Source: Balneola vulgaris DSM 17893 (GTDB lineage Bacteria > Bacteroidota > Rhodothermia > Balneolales > Balneolaceae). Taken from it: DNA of 64,000 bases. A model generated the notes under the pieces. That model saw only the letters and a list, made by a program, of their open reading frames with translations. It was not told the DNA's origin and did no database searches. Of the stretch, positions 55,314 to 64,000 are shown piece by piece (within the stretch, counting starts at the first letter, position 1; each line of letters starts with the position of its first letter). A program made the position numbers and the translations under genes. Where the stretch lies: NCBI RefSeq assembly GCF_000375465.1, contig NZ_AQXH01000001.1, forward strand, positions 248,130-312,129, given 5' to 3'.

Positions 55314-55319
55314 AGGAGG
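55314..55319 (+). promoter_or_regulatory. Shine-Dalgarno AGGAGG defining the TTG start of the NSS gene
   Basis: The perfect AGGAGG lies seven bases before TTG at 55327. It is decisive for the unusual start, because no ATG is available in frame near the family N-terminus. Confidence 0.7.
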
Positions 55320-55326
55320 ACAACTT

Positions 55327-56673
55327 TTGGCCGGTACATCATCAACTGAACGTGGTTCATGGAATTCAAAATTGGGATTTATCTTAGCTGCAGCAGGTTC
55401 TGCAGTAGGTTTAGGAAATATCTGGGCATTCCCAACAAAAGTAGCCACTGAAGGTGGTGGTGCATATTTATTAGTGTATTTGGTTTGTACATTTTTAATC
55501 GGCTTCCCTGTAATGGTAGCAGAATTAGCTATCGGTAGAAAGTCTGGTAAAAACCCAGTTGGAGCATTCAAATCATTGAGTTCCAACAAATTCTTCCCTC
55601 TTGTAGGTTTATGGGGAGTAATCTGTGGTGTAATGATTCTCTCATTCTACACCGTTATTGCAGGTTGGGCTTTTGGATATGCTTTCGAAGAGATTTTCTT
55701 TTATTTCGGATGGGATGCTGGAGCTAATTGGCTTACAGACACGAGTAATGGCTTCAGAAATGCTATTATAGCTGCTGTATTTATGATTGGTACCATCAAA
55801 ATTATTGTTGGTGGTGTAAGTGATGGTATCGAAAAAGCTACCAAAACTATGATGCCTCTTCTTATTGGTATCATCATCATCATGATTGGTTATGTAATGA
55901 CTCAACCAGGTGCTACTGAAGGTGTTCGTGAGTATTTACTACCTGACTTCTCTAAGATTACAACTGGTTTAATCTTTTCTGCTATGGGGCAGGCTTTCTT
56001 CTCTCTATCATTAGGTATGGGTGCACTTATCACTTATGGTTCATACCTAAACAAAAAAGAGAATATTCCACAAGCGGCGGCAATGGTAACATTAGCTGAT
56101 GTTGGGATTGCTTTCCTAGCCGGACTATTGATTATTCCAGCTATGTATGTGGCTAAAAATGCTGGTATCGAAATTTTTGTAGGTGACCAACTCGCTTCAA
56201 GTACTGATCTTGTATTTCAAATTCTACCTGCTTTATTCCATTCTATTGGTGGCGCTGCAGGCTTAATCCTCGGTGTTGTATTTTTCTTACTGTTAAGTAT
56301 CGCCGCATTAACTTCTACTATCTCTCTACTTGAGGTTCCAGTATCTTTTGTAATTGATGAATATAAAGTTCCACGAAAGAAAGCATCTTGGGGCGTTGGC
56401 CTTGGAGTATTGGTAGTTTCTACCATAGTGGCTTTTAATACTTCACTAATCGGAACTTTTGATTACATCTTTAGCAATCTGGGATTACCAATTGGTGGTT
56501 TGCTAACCTGTATTTTTGTTGCCTTTGTATGGAAAACAGACTCAGCTATAACAGAAATGGAATATGGTTTCGCGGGCATTCGTCAAACTTTGTTTTCTAA
56601 AGTTTGGCCAATGTTTATCTATGTAATCTGCCCTTTGGCAATTTTATATAATATCATCACCAATTTTATTTAA
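55327..56673 (+). CDS. Neurotransmitter:sodium symporter (NSS) family transporter
   Basis: The 448-residue protein would import an amino acid or similar small molecule with sodium. The unwound helix 1 motif AGSAVGLGNIWAFP (about 22-35) is the NSS signature. Eleven to twelve hydrophobic helices follow. The TTG start is set by AGGAGG seven bases upstream. Marine bacteria often carry such symporters. The closest family is the bacterial LeuT/MhsT-type; substrate is unknown. Long structured leader. Confidence 0.93.
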   Translation: MAGTSSTERGSWNSKLGFILAAAGSAVGLGNIWAFPTKVATEGGGAYLLVYLVCTFLIGFPVMVAELAIGRKSGKNPVGAFKSLSSNKFFPLVGLWGVICGVMILSFYTVIAGWAFGYAFEEIFFYFGWDAGANWLTDTSNGFRNAIIAAVFMIGTIKIIVGGVSDGIEKATKTMMPLLIGIIIIMIGYVMTQPGATEGVREYLLPDFSKITTGLIFSAMGQAFFSLSLGMGALITYGSYLNKKENIPQAAAMVTLADVGIAFLAGLLIIPAMYVAKNAGIEIFVGDQLASSTDLVFQILPALFHSIGGAAGLILGVVFFLLLSIAALTSTISLLEVPVSFVIDEYKVPRKKASWGVGLGVLVVSTIVAFNTSLIGTFDYIFSNLGLPIGGLLTCIFVAFVWKTDSAITEMEYGFAGIRQTLFSKVWPMFIYVICPLAILYNIITNFI

Positions 56674-56677
56674 TTAG

Positions 56678-56709
56678 CTTGTTATCATAATAGACTCGTA
56701 GTATTTTTG
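56678..56709 (+). promoter_or_regulatory. Promoter for efp (CTTG-N20-TATTTTTG)
   Basis: A near -33 box CTTG (56678-56681) and a perfect -7 box TATTTTTG (56702-56709) are 20 bases apart, and the ATG is 27 bases on. Confidence 0.55.
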
Positions 56710-56736
56710 GGCAATTAATAACGGAGATCTTATTTA

Positions 56737-57306
56737 ATGGCAAAAGTATCAACATCCGATTTCAGAAACGGATTGGTTCTGAATATGGACGGCGAGTTAT
56801 ATTCAATCACAGAGTTTCAACATGTTAAGCCGGGCAAAGGCCCGGCCTTTGTTCGTACTAAACTTAGGGGAATTGTAAACGGTAAAAACATCGATAAAAC
56901 CTGGCGTTCTGGTGAAAATACAGAAGCCGTTCGTGTTGAGAACCGTGAGTACCAATTTCTTTACCAAGATGGTGAGATGTTCTTCTTTATGAACAACGAA
57001 ACCTTCGAACAAATACCCGTGAACTCAAATCAGGTAGAGCGCCAAGACTATTTAATTGAAGGGCAAACCTGTTCAATACTTTTTAATGCAGATGATGAGC
57101 AAGTACTATACGCTCAGCCACCCGATCAATTAGTGCTTACAGTAAGCCAAACAGACCCCGGTGTAAAAGGTGACACAGCCCAAGGTGGTAGTAAGCCTGC
57201 AACCTTAGAATCTGGCGCTGTAGTTAATGTGCCTCTATTCATTAACGAAGGTGAACAAATTCGAGTAGATACTAGAACAGGAACTTATATAGAACGAGCT
57301 AAATAA
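56737..57306 (+). CDS. efp: Elongation factor P
   Basis: The 189-residue factor helps ribosomes pass polyproline. The loop carrying the modifiable residue reads KPGKGPAF with Lys34, so this is a Lys-type EF-P that would need EpmA-type lysylation or none, not rhamnosylation. No modification gene is nearby. It leads efp-accB-accC-gcvH-guaA, and the efp-accBC order is common. Confidence 0.97.
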   Translation: MAKVSTSDFRNGLVLNMDGELYSITEFQHVKPGKGPAFVRTKLRGIVNGKNIDKTWRSGENTEAVRVENREYQFLYQDGEMFFFMNNETFEQIPVNSNQVERQDYLIEGQTCSILFNADDEQVLYAQPPDQLVLTVSQTDPGVKGDTAQGGSKPATLESGAVVNVPLFINEGEQIRVDTRTGTYIERAK

Positions 57307-57312
57307 TATATT

Positions 57313-57786
57313 ATGGATTTAAAACTAATTAAAAACATCATTAATCTAATTTCTGATAGCGACGTAGATGAAGTAGCTATCGAAGAAGGTGATTTTAAAA
57401 TTAAAGTTAAGAAAACAGGAACTGTAGAGCAGGTTACATATACACAACCAATGGCTGCTCCTCAGATGCAAAGTGCTCCCGCTCAACCTGCGGCACCTGC
57501 TACTCCAGCTGCGCCTGCTCAAGAAGATAAGGCACCTACAGCAGCAGGCGAAACTGTTACCTCTCCTATTGTTGGTACGTATTACCAAGCACCATCTCCA
57601 GATTCAGATCCATTTATTAAAGTGGGCGACAAAGTGGCTAAAGGTCAAACTTTATGCATCATTGAAGCCATGAAGATTATGAACGAGATTGAAGCAGAAT
57701 TCAACGGTACCTTAAAAGAAATTCTTGTATCTGATGGACAAGCAGTTGAGTTTGATCAGCCGCTTTTCATCATCAGTAAAGACTAG
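57313..57786 (+). CDS. accB: Biotin carboxyl carrier protein of acetyl-CoA carboxylase
   Basis: The 157-residue protein has an N-terminal domain, a Pro/Ala linker (about 45-75), and the biotin domain with the [11 protein letters not shown] motif, where the central Lys accepts biotin. It carries carboxyl groups in fatty acid synthesis. It is followed by accC after six bases. Confidence 0.96.
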   Translation: MDLKLIKNIINLISDSDVDEVAIEEGDFKIKVKKTGTVEQVTYTQPMAAPQMQSAPAQPAAPATPAAPAQEDKAPTAAGETVTSPIVGTYYQAPSPDSDPFIKVGDKVAKGQTLCIIEAMKIMNEIEAEFNGTLKEILVSDGQAVEFDQPLFIISKD

Positions 57787-57792
57787 ACAATT

Positions 57793-59142
57793 ATGTTTAA
57801 AAAAATATTAGTTGCCAACCGTGGCGAAATCGCATTACGCATCATTCGAACATGTCGCGAAATGGGTATCAAAACGGTCGCGGTTTACTCAACAGCAGAT
57901 AGAGACAGTTTACACGTTAAATTTGCCGATGAAGCCGTATGTATTGGCCCTCCTACTAGTAAAGACAGTTATTTAAAAATCCCAAGTATTTTAGCCGCTG
58001 CAGAAATTACCAATGCAGAAGCTATTCACCCTGGTTATGGGTTCTTAGCAGAAAACGCTGAGTTTTCAAGAATATGTTCTGAACACGACCTTAAGTTTAT
58101 TGGTCCATCACCTGAAGCCATTAACTCAATGGGAGATAAAGCAGTAGCTAAAGCAACAATGATTGCTAATAACGTTCCTGTAGTTCCTGGTAGCGATGGT
58201 GTTGTAGACTCATTTGAAGATGCTAAGAAAGTAGCTGATGAAATTGGCTACCCATTAATCATCAAAGCATCTGCCGGTGGTGGTGGCCGTGGGATGCGTG
58301 TTGTAGAAGAAGCTGAACAGCTTAAAAAGAGTTACGAAATGTGTCGTAACGAAGCTGAGACTGCCTTCAACAATCCTGAAGTATACATCGAGCGTTTTGT
58401 TCAAAACCCTCATCATGTTGAAATCCAAGTAATGGCAGATCAACATGGCAATGTTATTCACCTAGGTGAAAGAGATTGTTCGTTACAACGTCGCCATCAA
58501 AAGATTTTAGAGGAAGCTCCTTCCCCACTGATGACACCAGAACTTAGAAAACGCATGGGAGATGCTGCAATTAATGCTGCTCGTTCTGTGAATTATGAAG
58601 GTGCTGGTACCGTTGAGTTTTTGGTTGACGACAACCACAACTTCTACTTCATGGAAATGAATACTCGTATTCAGGTAGAGCATCCTGTTTCTGAAGAAGT
58701 AACGGGTTATGACTTAATTGAAGAGCAGATTAAAGCTGCAGCTGGTCATAAGCTCGAAGAGCGTGAAGTTGAAATTGAAGGCCATTCTATCGAGTGTAGA
58801 ATTAATGCTGAAGACCCTGAGTTTAATTTCAGACCATCAGCTGGCGAAATTACCGTATTCCACCCTCCTGGTGGTTTAGGTGTTCGATTAGACACTCATG
58901 CATATTCAGGCTATAGAATTCCGCCTAACTACGATTCCATGATTGCAAAGCTCATCGTAAAAGCTAAAACGCGTGATGAAGCGATTGCAAAAATGAAACG
59001 TGCTCTTCAAGAATTCATCATCGAAGGTGTTAAAACTACGATTCCTTATCACATTCAGTTGATGGATGACCCGAATTTTATCGCTGGAAAATTTACAACC
59101 AAATATCTCGAAAACTCTTTCAAATTTAACGTGGAGAAATAA
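57793..59142 (+). CDS. accC: Biotin carboxylase subunit of acetyl-CoA carboxylase
   Basis: The 449-residue ATP-grasp enzyme carboxylates biotin on AccB. Seen are the [14 protein letters not shown] start, [12 protein letters not shown] glycine loop near 157-168, catalytic [10 protein letters not shown] region, [14 protein letters not shown] and the RNAED-type segment. Full length. Confidence 0.97.
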   Translation: MFKKILVANRGEIALRIIRTCREMGIKTVAVYSTADRDSLHVKFADEAVCIGPPTSKDSYLKIPSILAAAEITNAEAIHPGYGFLAENAEFSRICSEHDLKFIGPSPEAINSMGDKAVAKATMIANNVPVVPGSDGVVDSFEDAKKVADEIGYPLIIKASAGGGGRGMRVVEEAEQLKKSYEMCRNEAETAFNNPEVYIERFVQNPHHVEIQVMADQHGNVIHLGERDCSLQRRHQKILEEAPSPLMTPELRKRMGDAAINAARSVNYEGAGTVEFLVDDNHNFYFMEMNTRIQVEHPVSEEVTGYDLIEEQIKAAAGHKLEEREVEIEGHSIECRINAEDPEFNFRPSAGEITVFHPPGGLGVRLDTHAYSGYRIPPNYDSMIAKLIVKAKTRDEAIAKMKRALQEFIIEGVKTTIPYHIQLMDDPNFIAGKFTTKYLENSFKFNVEK

Positions 59143-59144
59143 CA

Positions 59145-59525
59145 ATGAATGTACCTGCTGATTTAAAATACACACGCGAACACGAGTGGATTAAAGACAA
59201 TGGTGATGGTACCGCCACAATAGGTATTACGGATTTCGCTCAAGGCGAATTAGGTGATATCGTATTTGTAGAGATTGAAGATGAAGGGTTTGAGTTTTCA
59301 GCTGATGACACTTTTGGAACCGTAGAAGCTGTAAAAACAGTATCTGAATTATTTGCCCCTGTAGATGGTGAAATTTTAGAAATCAACGAAGAACTCGAAG
59401 ATAATCCTGAAATCGTAAACGAAGACCCATTCGGCAACGGATGGATGGTTAAAATTAAAGTATCAGATCCTTCTCAAGTAGAAGGACTACTATCTGCAGA
59501 CGATTACAAAGAAATAATAGGTTAA
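59145..59525 (+). CDS. gcvH: Glycine cleavage H protein
   Basis: The 126-residue lipoyl protein shows [21 protein letters not shown] and the lipoylation site in [13 protein letters not shown], then GWMVKIK. It shuttles aminomethyl groups in the glycine cleavage system. The gene sits two bases after accC and not with gcvT or gcvP, which is unusual. It is probably co-transcribed with the acc genes, and its lipoate attachment is parallel to biotin on AccB. Confidence 0.94.
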   Translation: MNVPADLKYTREHEWIKDNGDGTATIGITDFAQGELGDIVFVEIEDEGFEFSADDTFGTVEAVKTVSELFAPVDGEILEINEELEDNPEIVNEDPFGNGWMVKIKVSDPSQVEGLLSADDYKEIIG

Positions 59526-59539
59526 ATAGTTAGAAATTA

Positions 59540-61087
59540 ATGAGTCGACATAACGAATGGATTTTAATCCTTGATTACGGATCTCAATTCACACAGCTAA
59601 TCGCTAGGAGATTACGTGAGTTCAACATTTACTGTGAAATTCATCCTTACAATGTCGATCTCAAAGAAGTTTCTAAACCTGTACCCAAAGGAATCATCCT
59701 TGCAGGTAGCCCTAAAAGTGTAAACGACACTGACGCCCCTCACCTTCAAACTGAAATTAAGGAATGGGGCGTTCCTATTCTTGGTGTGTGCTATGGATTA
59801 CAACTTCTTGCTCACACCGAGATTCCAGGTTCCGTTGAAAAAGCCGAAAAGCGTGAATTTGGTAGAGCACATCTAATTATTGATGAAGAAGGTGGTCTTT
59901 TAAAAGATGTAGACGACCAAGCCGTTGTATGGATGAGTCATGGTGATCATATTAAAGAACTTCCCTCCTCCTACAAGATTATAGCTCATACTAATAATGC
60001 GAGTGTAGCTGCTGTTCGCCATACAGAAGAGCAAATCTATGGTGTTCAATTTCATCCAGAGGTTGCACATACAGCTTGTGGTAAGCAAATTCTGCATAAT
60101 TTCGCATTTGATATCTGTGGACTTTCCGGCGACTGGACCGCATCCTCTTTTATAGATGAACAAATTGAAGCAATACGTGAAAAAGTAGGTAACGATAAGG
60201 TGCTTTGTGCCTTGTCAGGTGGTGTTGATTCTACTGTTGTGGCTACCATCATTCACAAAGCCATTGGCGATCAACTCGAGTGTGTATTTGTTGATAATGG
60301 CTTACTTCGGAAAGGTGAATTCAACGAAGTGTTAGATCTATATATCAAAGATCTAAAGTTACCCGTTCGTGGTGTAGACGCTTCAGAATTATTTTTGAGT
60401 CGCTTAACAGGCGTTTCAGACCCAGAAAAAAAGCGCAAGATCATCGGTGTATCTTTCATTGATGTATTTGAAAAAGAAATTGGCGACGATGCCGACTTTA
60501 AATACTTAGCACAAGGAACTCTATATCCGGATGTAATTGAAAGTATTTCCTTTAAAGGGCCTTCAGCTACCATTAAATCTCACCATAATGTGGGTGGACT
60601 TCCCGAAAAAATGAAGCTGGATTTAATCGAGCCTGTTCGTGAATTGTTTAAAGATGAAGTGCGTGACGTAGGTAGAGAACTTGGCATCCCTGAGCACTTT
60701 ATTTCGCGTCATCCTTTCCCTGGTCCTGGCTTAGGTATCCGAGTAATCGGTGATTTAAGTAAAGAGAGATTAGACTTATTGCGCAATGCAGACCGTATTT
60801 TCATTGATGAGCTTAAAGACAATGGCCTATATGATGAAGTATGGCAAGCACTAGCTGTATTACTTCCAGTTCAAAGTGTAGGTGTTATGGGTGATGAAAG
60901 AACCTATGAATTCACCGTAGCCTTAAGAGCTGTAACTAGTATTGATGGAATGACTGCAGATTGGGCGCATCTACCCTACGAGTTCTTAAGTCATGTTTCT
61001 GGGCGAATAATTAATGAAGTGAAAGGCATTAACCGCGTAGTTTATGATATCAGTTCTAAACCACCCGCTACTATCGAGTGGGAATAA
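59540..61087 (+). CDS. guaA: GMP synthase (glutamine-hydrolysing)
   Basis: The 515-residue enzyme has an N-terminal class I glutamine amidotransferase domain with catalytic Cys in GVCYGLQLL and His/Glu in HPEVAH, followed by the ATP-pyrophosphatase domain ([11 protein letters not shown]) and the C-terminal dimerisation part ending in ATIEWE. It converts XMP to GMP. It lies 14 bases after gcvH and completes the efp run. Confidence 0.97.
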   Translation: MSRHNEWILILDYGSQFTQLIARRLREFNIYCEIHPYNVDLKEVSKPVPKGIILAGSPKSVNDTDAPHLQTEIKEWGVPILGVCYGLQLLAHTEIPGSVEKAEKREFGRAHLIIDEEGGLLKDVDDQAVVWMSHGDHIKELPSSYKIIAHTNNASVAAVRHTEEQIYGVQFHPEVAHTACGKQILHNFAFDICGLSGDWTASSFIDEQIEAIREKVGNDKVLCALSGGVDSTVVATIIHKAIGDQLECVFVDNGLLRKGEFNEVLDLYIKDLKLPVRGVDASELFLSRLTGVSDPEKKRKIIGVSFIDVFEKEIGDDADFKYLAQGTLYPDVIESISFKGPSATIKSHHNVGGLPEKMKLDLIEPVRELFKDEVRDVGRELGIPEHFISRHPFPGPGLGIRVIGDLSKERLDLLRNADRIFIDELKDNGLYDEVWQALAVLLPVQSVGVMGDERTYEFTVALRAVTSIDGMTADWAHLPYEFLSHVSGRIINEVKGINRVVYDISSKPPATIEWE

Positions 61088-61143
61088 CTGTGAACATTTT
61101 AGCTTATCTTAGGTGTAAGCTGGTGTATCAATCTTAAAGCATT

Positions 61144-62853
61144 ATGAAAAGAATACTACTCCCTCTCTTTTTATCACTATTCTTGTGTTCAATATCTCAG
61201 GCTCAATCATTGGATTCGGGCATTGAGTTATACAGAAATGGAGATTACGAAAGAGCTTTACGCATATTTGAACAATCTGAATCAACAGAAGCGCATTTAT
61301 TCGCCGCTAAAAGTTTATATGCCCTAGGTCGTTATTATAAAGCCAACGCATACCTATCTGCTATTAATGCAGAGACCAATGATTCTGAAGTAATTGCTGA
61401 GGCTGCATACACAAAAGCTCTGGTTCAATTTCAGCTAAAGAATTATGCTCAGGTATTAGATCACTTATACTACATCAACACTACTTATACCCAGAGTAGA
61501 ATTTATGCTAGATCAGCGACGCTGTATGATGAAATTTTAAATTATTTAAGTGAAGATGATTTAAAAGAAGTGATAAATCAGTCTGTTCAATTGGATGTTA
61601 AAGTAGATGCACTTACTGCCTCATTAGGCCGAATTGACTACTCTTCTGCAAAAGCAGTACTTGCTCAATTAAAAGAGATGAGTCCACCTAAAACAGAAGT
61701 TGATCTATACCAGATTGAGTCGCAATTAAGAGATTCTGTTACCTACAATAGTCGATATGCTTCTGCTCCTAAATATCCTACTGCTCCTAAAGGCATGGCT
61801 TACCATCTAGGGGTGGCCTTACCTGCATTTGAGATGAATGAGCAGGAATATGAAATTGCTCAGCACCTATATTTTGGTATTCAACTAGCCGTTGAAGAAT
61901 TCAATTCTGAAGAGAGCTATAAAAAAGCATTTTTACATTACAAGAATACCAATCAAGAATCTATTAGCCTCGATGAACAAATAGCTGATCTAATTTGGAA
62001 TAAAAATGTAGATGCTATCATTGGTCCTTTATTCTCGGAAAAGGCCAAAGTTTTTGCTGAAACGGCTCAAAAGTATGAAGTTCCTGTAATCACACCATTA
62101 GCCAATTCTGATGAGATTAACGAGTCTAATAATTACCTCTTTCAATTGAACCCTACCTTCGCAGCACGTGGGAAAAAAATGGCTCAATATGCCGTTAATA
62201 CTTTAGGCTTTGATACACTAGCTGTGTTAGCTGAATTAAATTCATTAGGAGAAGCATCAGCACTCGCTTTTAGGCATGAAGCCGAACGACTAGGTGCCGT
62301 AATTCAACATTTCTTTTTAGAAGATCTTGAATCGAATGGATATGATATTTTTGAATACACCGCGTATTTATCAAAAACTGATACCTTGAACCCTGCCCCT
62401 GGCCTAGATGCAGTATATGCGCCATTTACGGGCTCCGCAGCCCCAACCCTAATACGTAACTTACTTACCGATTTAGAAGCCACACGAAGCGATTATACGC
62501 TACTTGGTTCACAAGAATGGGAAGACACTGATGTAGAAGGAATTCGATTAGAAAATACTTCCATTCATTATTCTCAAGGGTTTGAAGTGAAGTATGAAGA
62601 CTCCCCTACTCAAAATTTTGAAAGTAATTTTAGAGTTCGCTTTCAAACAGACCCAACTCGCTTTGCTTATATAGGGTATGATGTAGGAAAAGTAGTTCTG
62701 GATACCATTAAACGCGTCCAAAATCCTAGAAACTTGAAAGAAGGATTAAGAAACCTACGCAACTATATGGGTTTAAGTACCGATGTAGATTTTAATGGCT
62801 ATCAGGTTAACCAAGCAGTGAAAATTAAATCTCTTCAAAAGTCAGATTTTTAG
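61144..62853 (+). CDS. TPR plus periplasmic-binding-protein-fold protein (LpoA-like architecture)
   Basis: The 569-residue protein has a signal peptide (ISQAQS near 21), TPR-like repeats (about 22-130) and a type I periplasmic-binding fold (about 215-565, with GVALPAFEMNEQEYEIAQHLYFGIQLAVEE and IGPLFSEKAKVFAE). This is the architecture of LpoA/LppC, the activator of class A penicillin-binding proteins, although no lipobox is present. A pure ligand-binding role is the alternative. It is convergent with mltG, another peptidoglycan gene. Confidence 0.65.
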   Translation: MKRILLPLFLSLFLCSISQAQSLDSGIELYRNGDYERALRIFEQSESTEAHLFAAKSLYALGRYYKANAYLSAINAETNDSEVIAEAAYTKALVQFQLKNYAQVLDHLYYINTTYTQSRIYARSATLYDEILNYLSEDDLKEVINQSVQLDVKVDALTASLGRIDYSSAKAVLAQLKEMSPPKTEVDLYQIESQLRDSVTYNSRYASAPKYPTAPKGMAYHLGVALPAFEMNEQEYEIAQHLYFGIQLAVEEFNSEESYKKAFLHYKNTNQESISLDEQIADLIWNKNVDAIIGPLFSEKAKVFAETAQKYEVPVITPLANSDEINESNNYLFQLNPTFAARGKKMAQYAVNTLGFDTLAVLAELNSLGEASALAFRHEAERLGAVIQHFFLEDLESNGYDIFEYTAYLSKTDTLNPAPGLDAVYAPFTGSAAPTLIRNLLTDLEATRSDYTLLGSQEWEDTDVEGIRLENTSIHYSQGFEVKYEDSPTQNFESNFRVRFQTDPTRFAYIGYDVGKVVLDTIKRVQNPRNLKEGLRNLRNYMGLSTDVDFNGYQVNQAVKIKSLQKSDF

Positions 62854-62961
62854 TTTCTGACTTTATAGGTACCTGCTAGTTATATTTGTTTTTTAACTAT
62901 CCCTTTAAACAATAGGTAGAAATTTAATCCAGAAACTATATATCTGAAAAACAACCAACCT

Positions 62962-64000
62962 CTACCCGCCCGTTGCTTCGCGTTCTCTTTGCCTCTTGAT
63001 TCTGTATTGCTCTTGTATCCATTTTCTCCATTTTTCAGAATCGGCTAAATGACCTTGGTAAGTTTTGTTGAATACATGTCCACCCTCTGGGCTAGCAACC
63101 ATGTAGATATAATCATGGTCTTGTGGATTTAATGTTGCTCTTATCGTAGATAACGACGGGTTTGTAACCGGTCCTGGAGGTAAGCCATAATGGATGTAGG
63201 TATTATAGGGATGTTCGACCTTATAATCTTTGAGGAGTAATCTTCGCCTCTCACCTACAGCAAAATTAATAGTAGGGTCGGCATTTAAATGCATTCGTTT
63301 CTTTAATCTATTCCAATATAAGCCAGCTATGATTGGTTTCTCGTCCTCTATATTGGCTTCCCACTCAACGATACTAGCTAATGCCACTATATCATCTACC
63401 GTGTATTCTAAATTTGAAAATTCAGTGGCATAAGCTTCAATAACTGCATCTTCAAATTCCGTCAATACACGATCGATTACATTTGATGCTGAGCTCGTCC
63501 AATACATGCTATAAGTATTAGGTAACATCCTACCAAACAATTGTTCCTTACTCAATGCCTTATCATTTAAATACAACGAGTCTTCAAATACCTGTTCTAT
63601 ATCAAGACTATCTAATTTTAACTGTCTTCCTAAATCACGAGCTAATCGGTTTCTAGTTAAACCAGGAAGTATGGTGACGTTTACTGGATCTTGACTTCCA
63701 TAAGCGATTTTAGTTAACACCTCGTCATAGGAATAAGCACCCTCAAATTTGTAATGCCCTGCTCTAAAGGTACGCCAACCAAGAAGCCTACTTGCCCATC
63801 TAAACTCATCTTCATTTATCTCTGCTGAAGCGGAAGTTAACGTGTCAATTAAACCATCTAAATCAGTACTTGATTCAAGGTAGATAGATACGGGTTGGTC
63901 AAATTGTAGTGCAGAACTAGATAATCGTAGTGTACGGCTTCCAAAAGTGAGTATACATACACCTACAAAAAGTGAGGCCAGTAGAACTAGCTCTTTTATA
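62962..64000 (-). CDS. mltG: Endolytic transglycosylase MltG (5' end beyond the window)
   Basis: The reading frame has no stop up to 64000, so the gene continues past the window and the ATG at 63720 is internal. The protein starts, as seen here, with a membrane helix (LVLLASLFVGVCILTF) and a segment FRAGHYKFEGAYSYDEML typical of the LysM-like part. The catalytic Glu lies in ASIVEWEA. MltG cuts nascent glycan strands near the membrane and ends chain growth. About 346 codons are visible. Confidence 0.93.
   Translation of the reverse strand, partial: IKELVLLASLFVGVCILTFGSRTLRLSSSALQFDQPVSIYLESSTDLDGLIDTLTSASAEINEDEFRWASRLLGWRTFRAGHYKFEGAYSYDEVLTKIAYGSQDPVNVTILPGLTRNRLARDLGRQLKLDSLDIEQVFEDSLYLNDKALSKEQLFGRMLPNTYSMYWTSSASNVIDRVLTEFEDAVIEAYATEFSNLEYTVDDIVALASIVEWEANIEDEKPIIAGLYWNRLKKRMHLNADPTINFAVGERRRLLLKDYKVEHPYNTYIHYGLPPGPVTNPSLSTIRATLNPQDHDYIYMVASPEGGHVFNKTYQGHLADSEKWRKWIQEQYRIKRQREREATGG

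Larger units (their letters stand above)
54985..55326 (+). other. Long leader of the NSS transporter gene
   Basis: After the metG terminator there are about 340 bases without a standard gene. It holds a four-codon ORF with a good ribosome site (AGGAG at 55171, ATG at 55181, TAA at 55193-55195), a ten-base-arm inverted repeat (55251-55288) and the Shine-Dalgarno of the transporter. No promoter box of the TAnnTTTG type stood out. The length and structure suggest post-transcriptional control, but nothing is proven. Confidence 0.45.

Noticed and set aside
61101-61121. AGCTTA/TAAGCT hairpin after guaA
   Set aside because: A six-base stem with a nine-base loop and no T-tract; too weak to call.
62854-62961. 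Terminator between the LpoA-like gene and mltG
   Set aside because: Only imperfect AT-rich dyads are visible; no stem with a T-tract on either strand.
1-64000. CRISPR, transposon, prophage or plasmid origin
   Set aside because: No repeat array, transposase, integrase, phage gene or inverted-end element was seen on either strand.

Overview
The window is an AT-rich chromosomal stretch of core and envelope genes, gene-dense and with no sign of prophage, insertion sequences, CRISPR, tRNA or rRNA. It looks like a Gram-negative member of the Bacteroidota/Balneolota/Rhodothermota (FCB) group. The reasons are TAnnTTTG-type -7 promoter boxes 24 to 35 bases ahead of several starts, a DUF2480 gene inside the suf cluster, BamD, MoxR/VWA (Bat-like) genes, PD40-amidohydrolase fusions and many lipoproteins. 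A type IV pilus or secretion secretin operon fits Balneolota-like bacteria better than classic Bacteroides. The taxon is an inference; no marker gene was compared.

Layout. 1-2756: end of a pilus-type operon (a PilO/PilP-like inner membrane protein and a secretin carrying a SPOR-like C-terminus). 2763-7902: small units for lipid acylation, tRNA editing (tadA), adenine salvage (apt), an unknown lipoprotein/coiled-coil pair and a secreted histidine phosphatase. 7899-17180 (minus): one packed run, tdk-nupC, three SurA/PpiC-type foldases, MoxR ATPase and a VWA membrane protein. 17308-24558 (plus): HD protein, UvrD-type helicase, der, an isolated nuoI, a DinB-like protein, a membrane protein, a peroxiredoxin and a lone receiver protein. 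24536-27207 (minus): a RimK ATP-grasp ligase with a retropepsin-like protein and an M14-type deacylase. 27304-31894: a DSD1-like PLP enzyme and a large PD40-amidohydrolase.

31940-43705 (minus): a long co-oriented run, sufBCDS-nfu-sufA-DUF2480, then an SDR, type 2 IPP isomerase, polyprenyl synthase, bamD, nadD and an LD-carboxypeptidase. 43902-50784 (minus): greA, Nudix, outer-membrane barrel, ackA, an SH3/caspase-fold lipoprotein that has lost both catalytic residues, an EamA transporter and pta. The acetate kinase and phosphotransacetylase pair is therefore interrupted by a pseudo-caspase and a transporter. 50902-56673: MFS transporter, SpoU methylase, metG and an NSS sodium symporter with a long structured leader. 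56737-61087 (plus): efp-accB-accC-gcvH-guaA. 61144-64000: an LpoA-like TPR/periplasmic-binding protein convergent with mltG, which runs off the window.

The most unusual item is the pseudo-caspase lipoprotein embedded in the acetate operon. Next are the secretin-SPOR fusion, the RimK/protease/deacylase trio and several strong intergenic dyads. Non-ATG starts (GTG, TTG) are frequent and were chosen by N-terminal homology, spacing or Shine-Dalgarno where visible.
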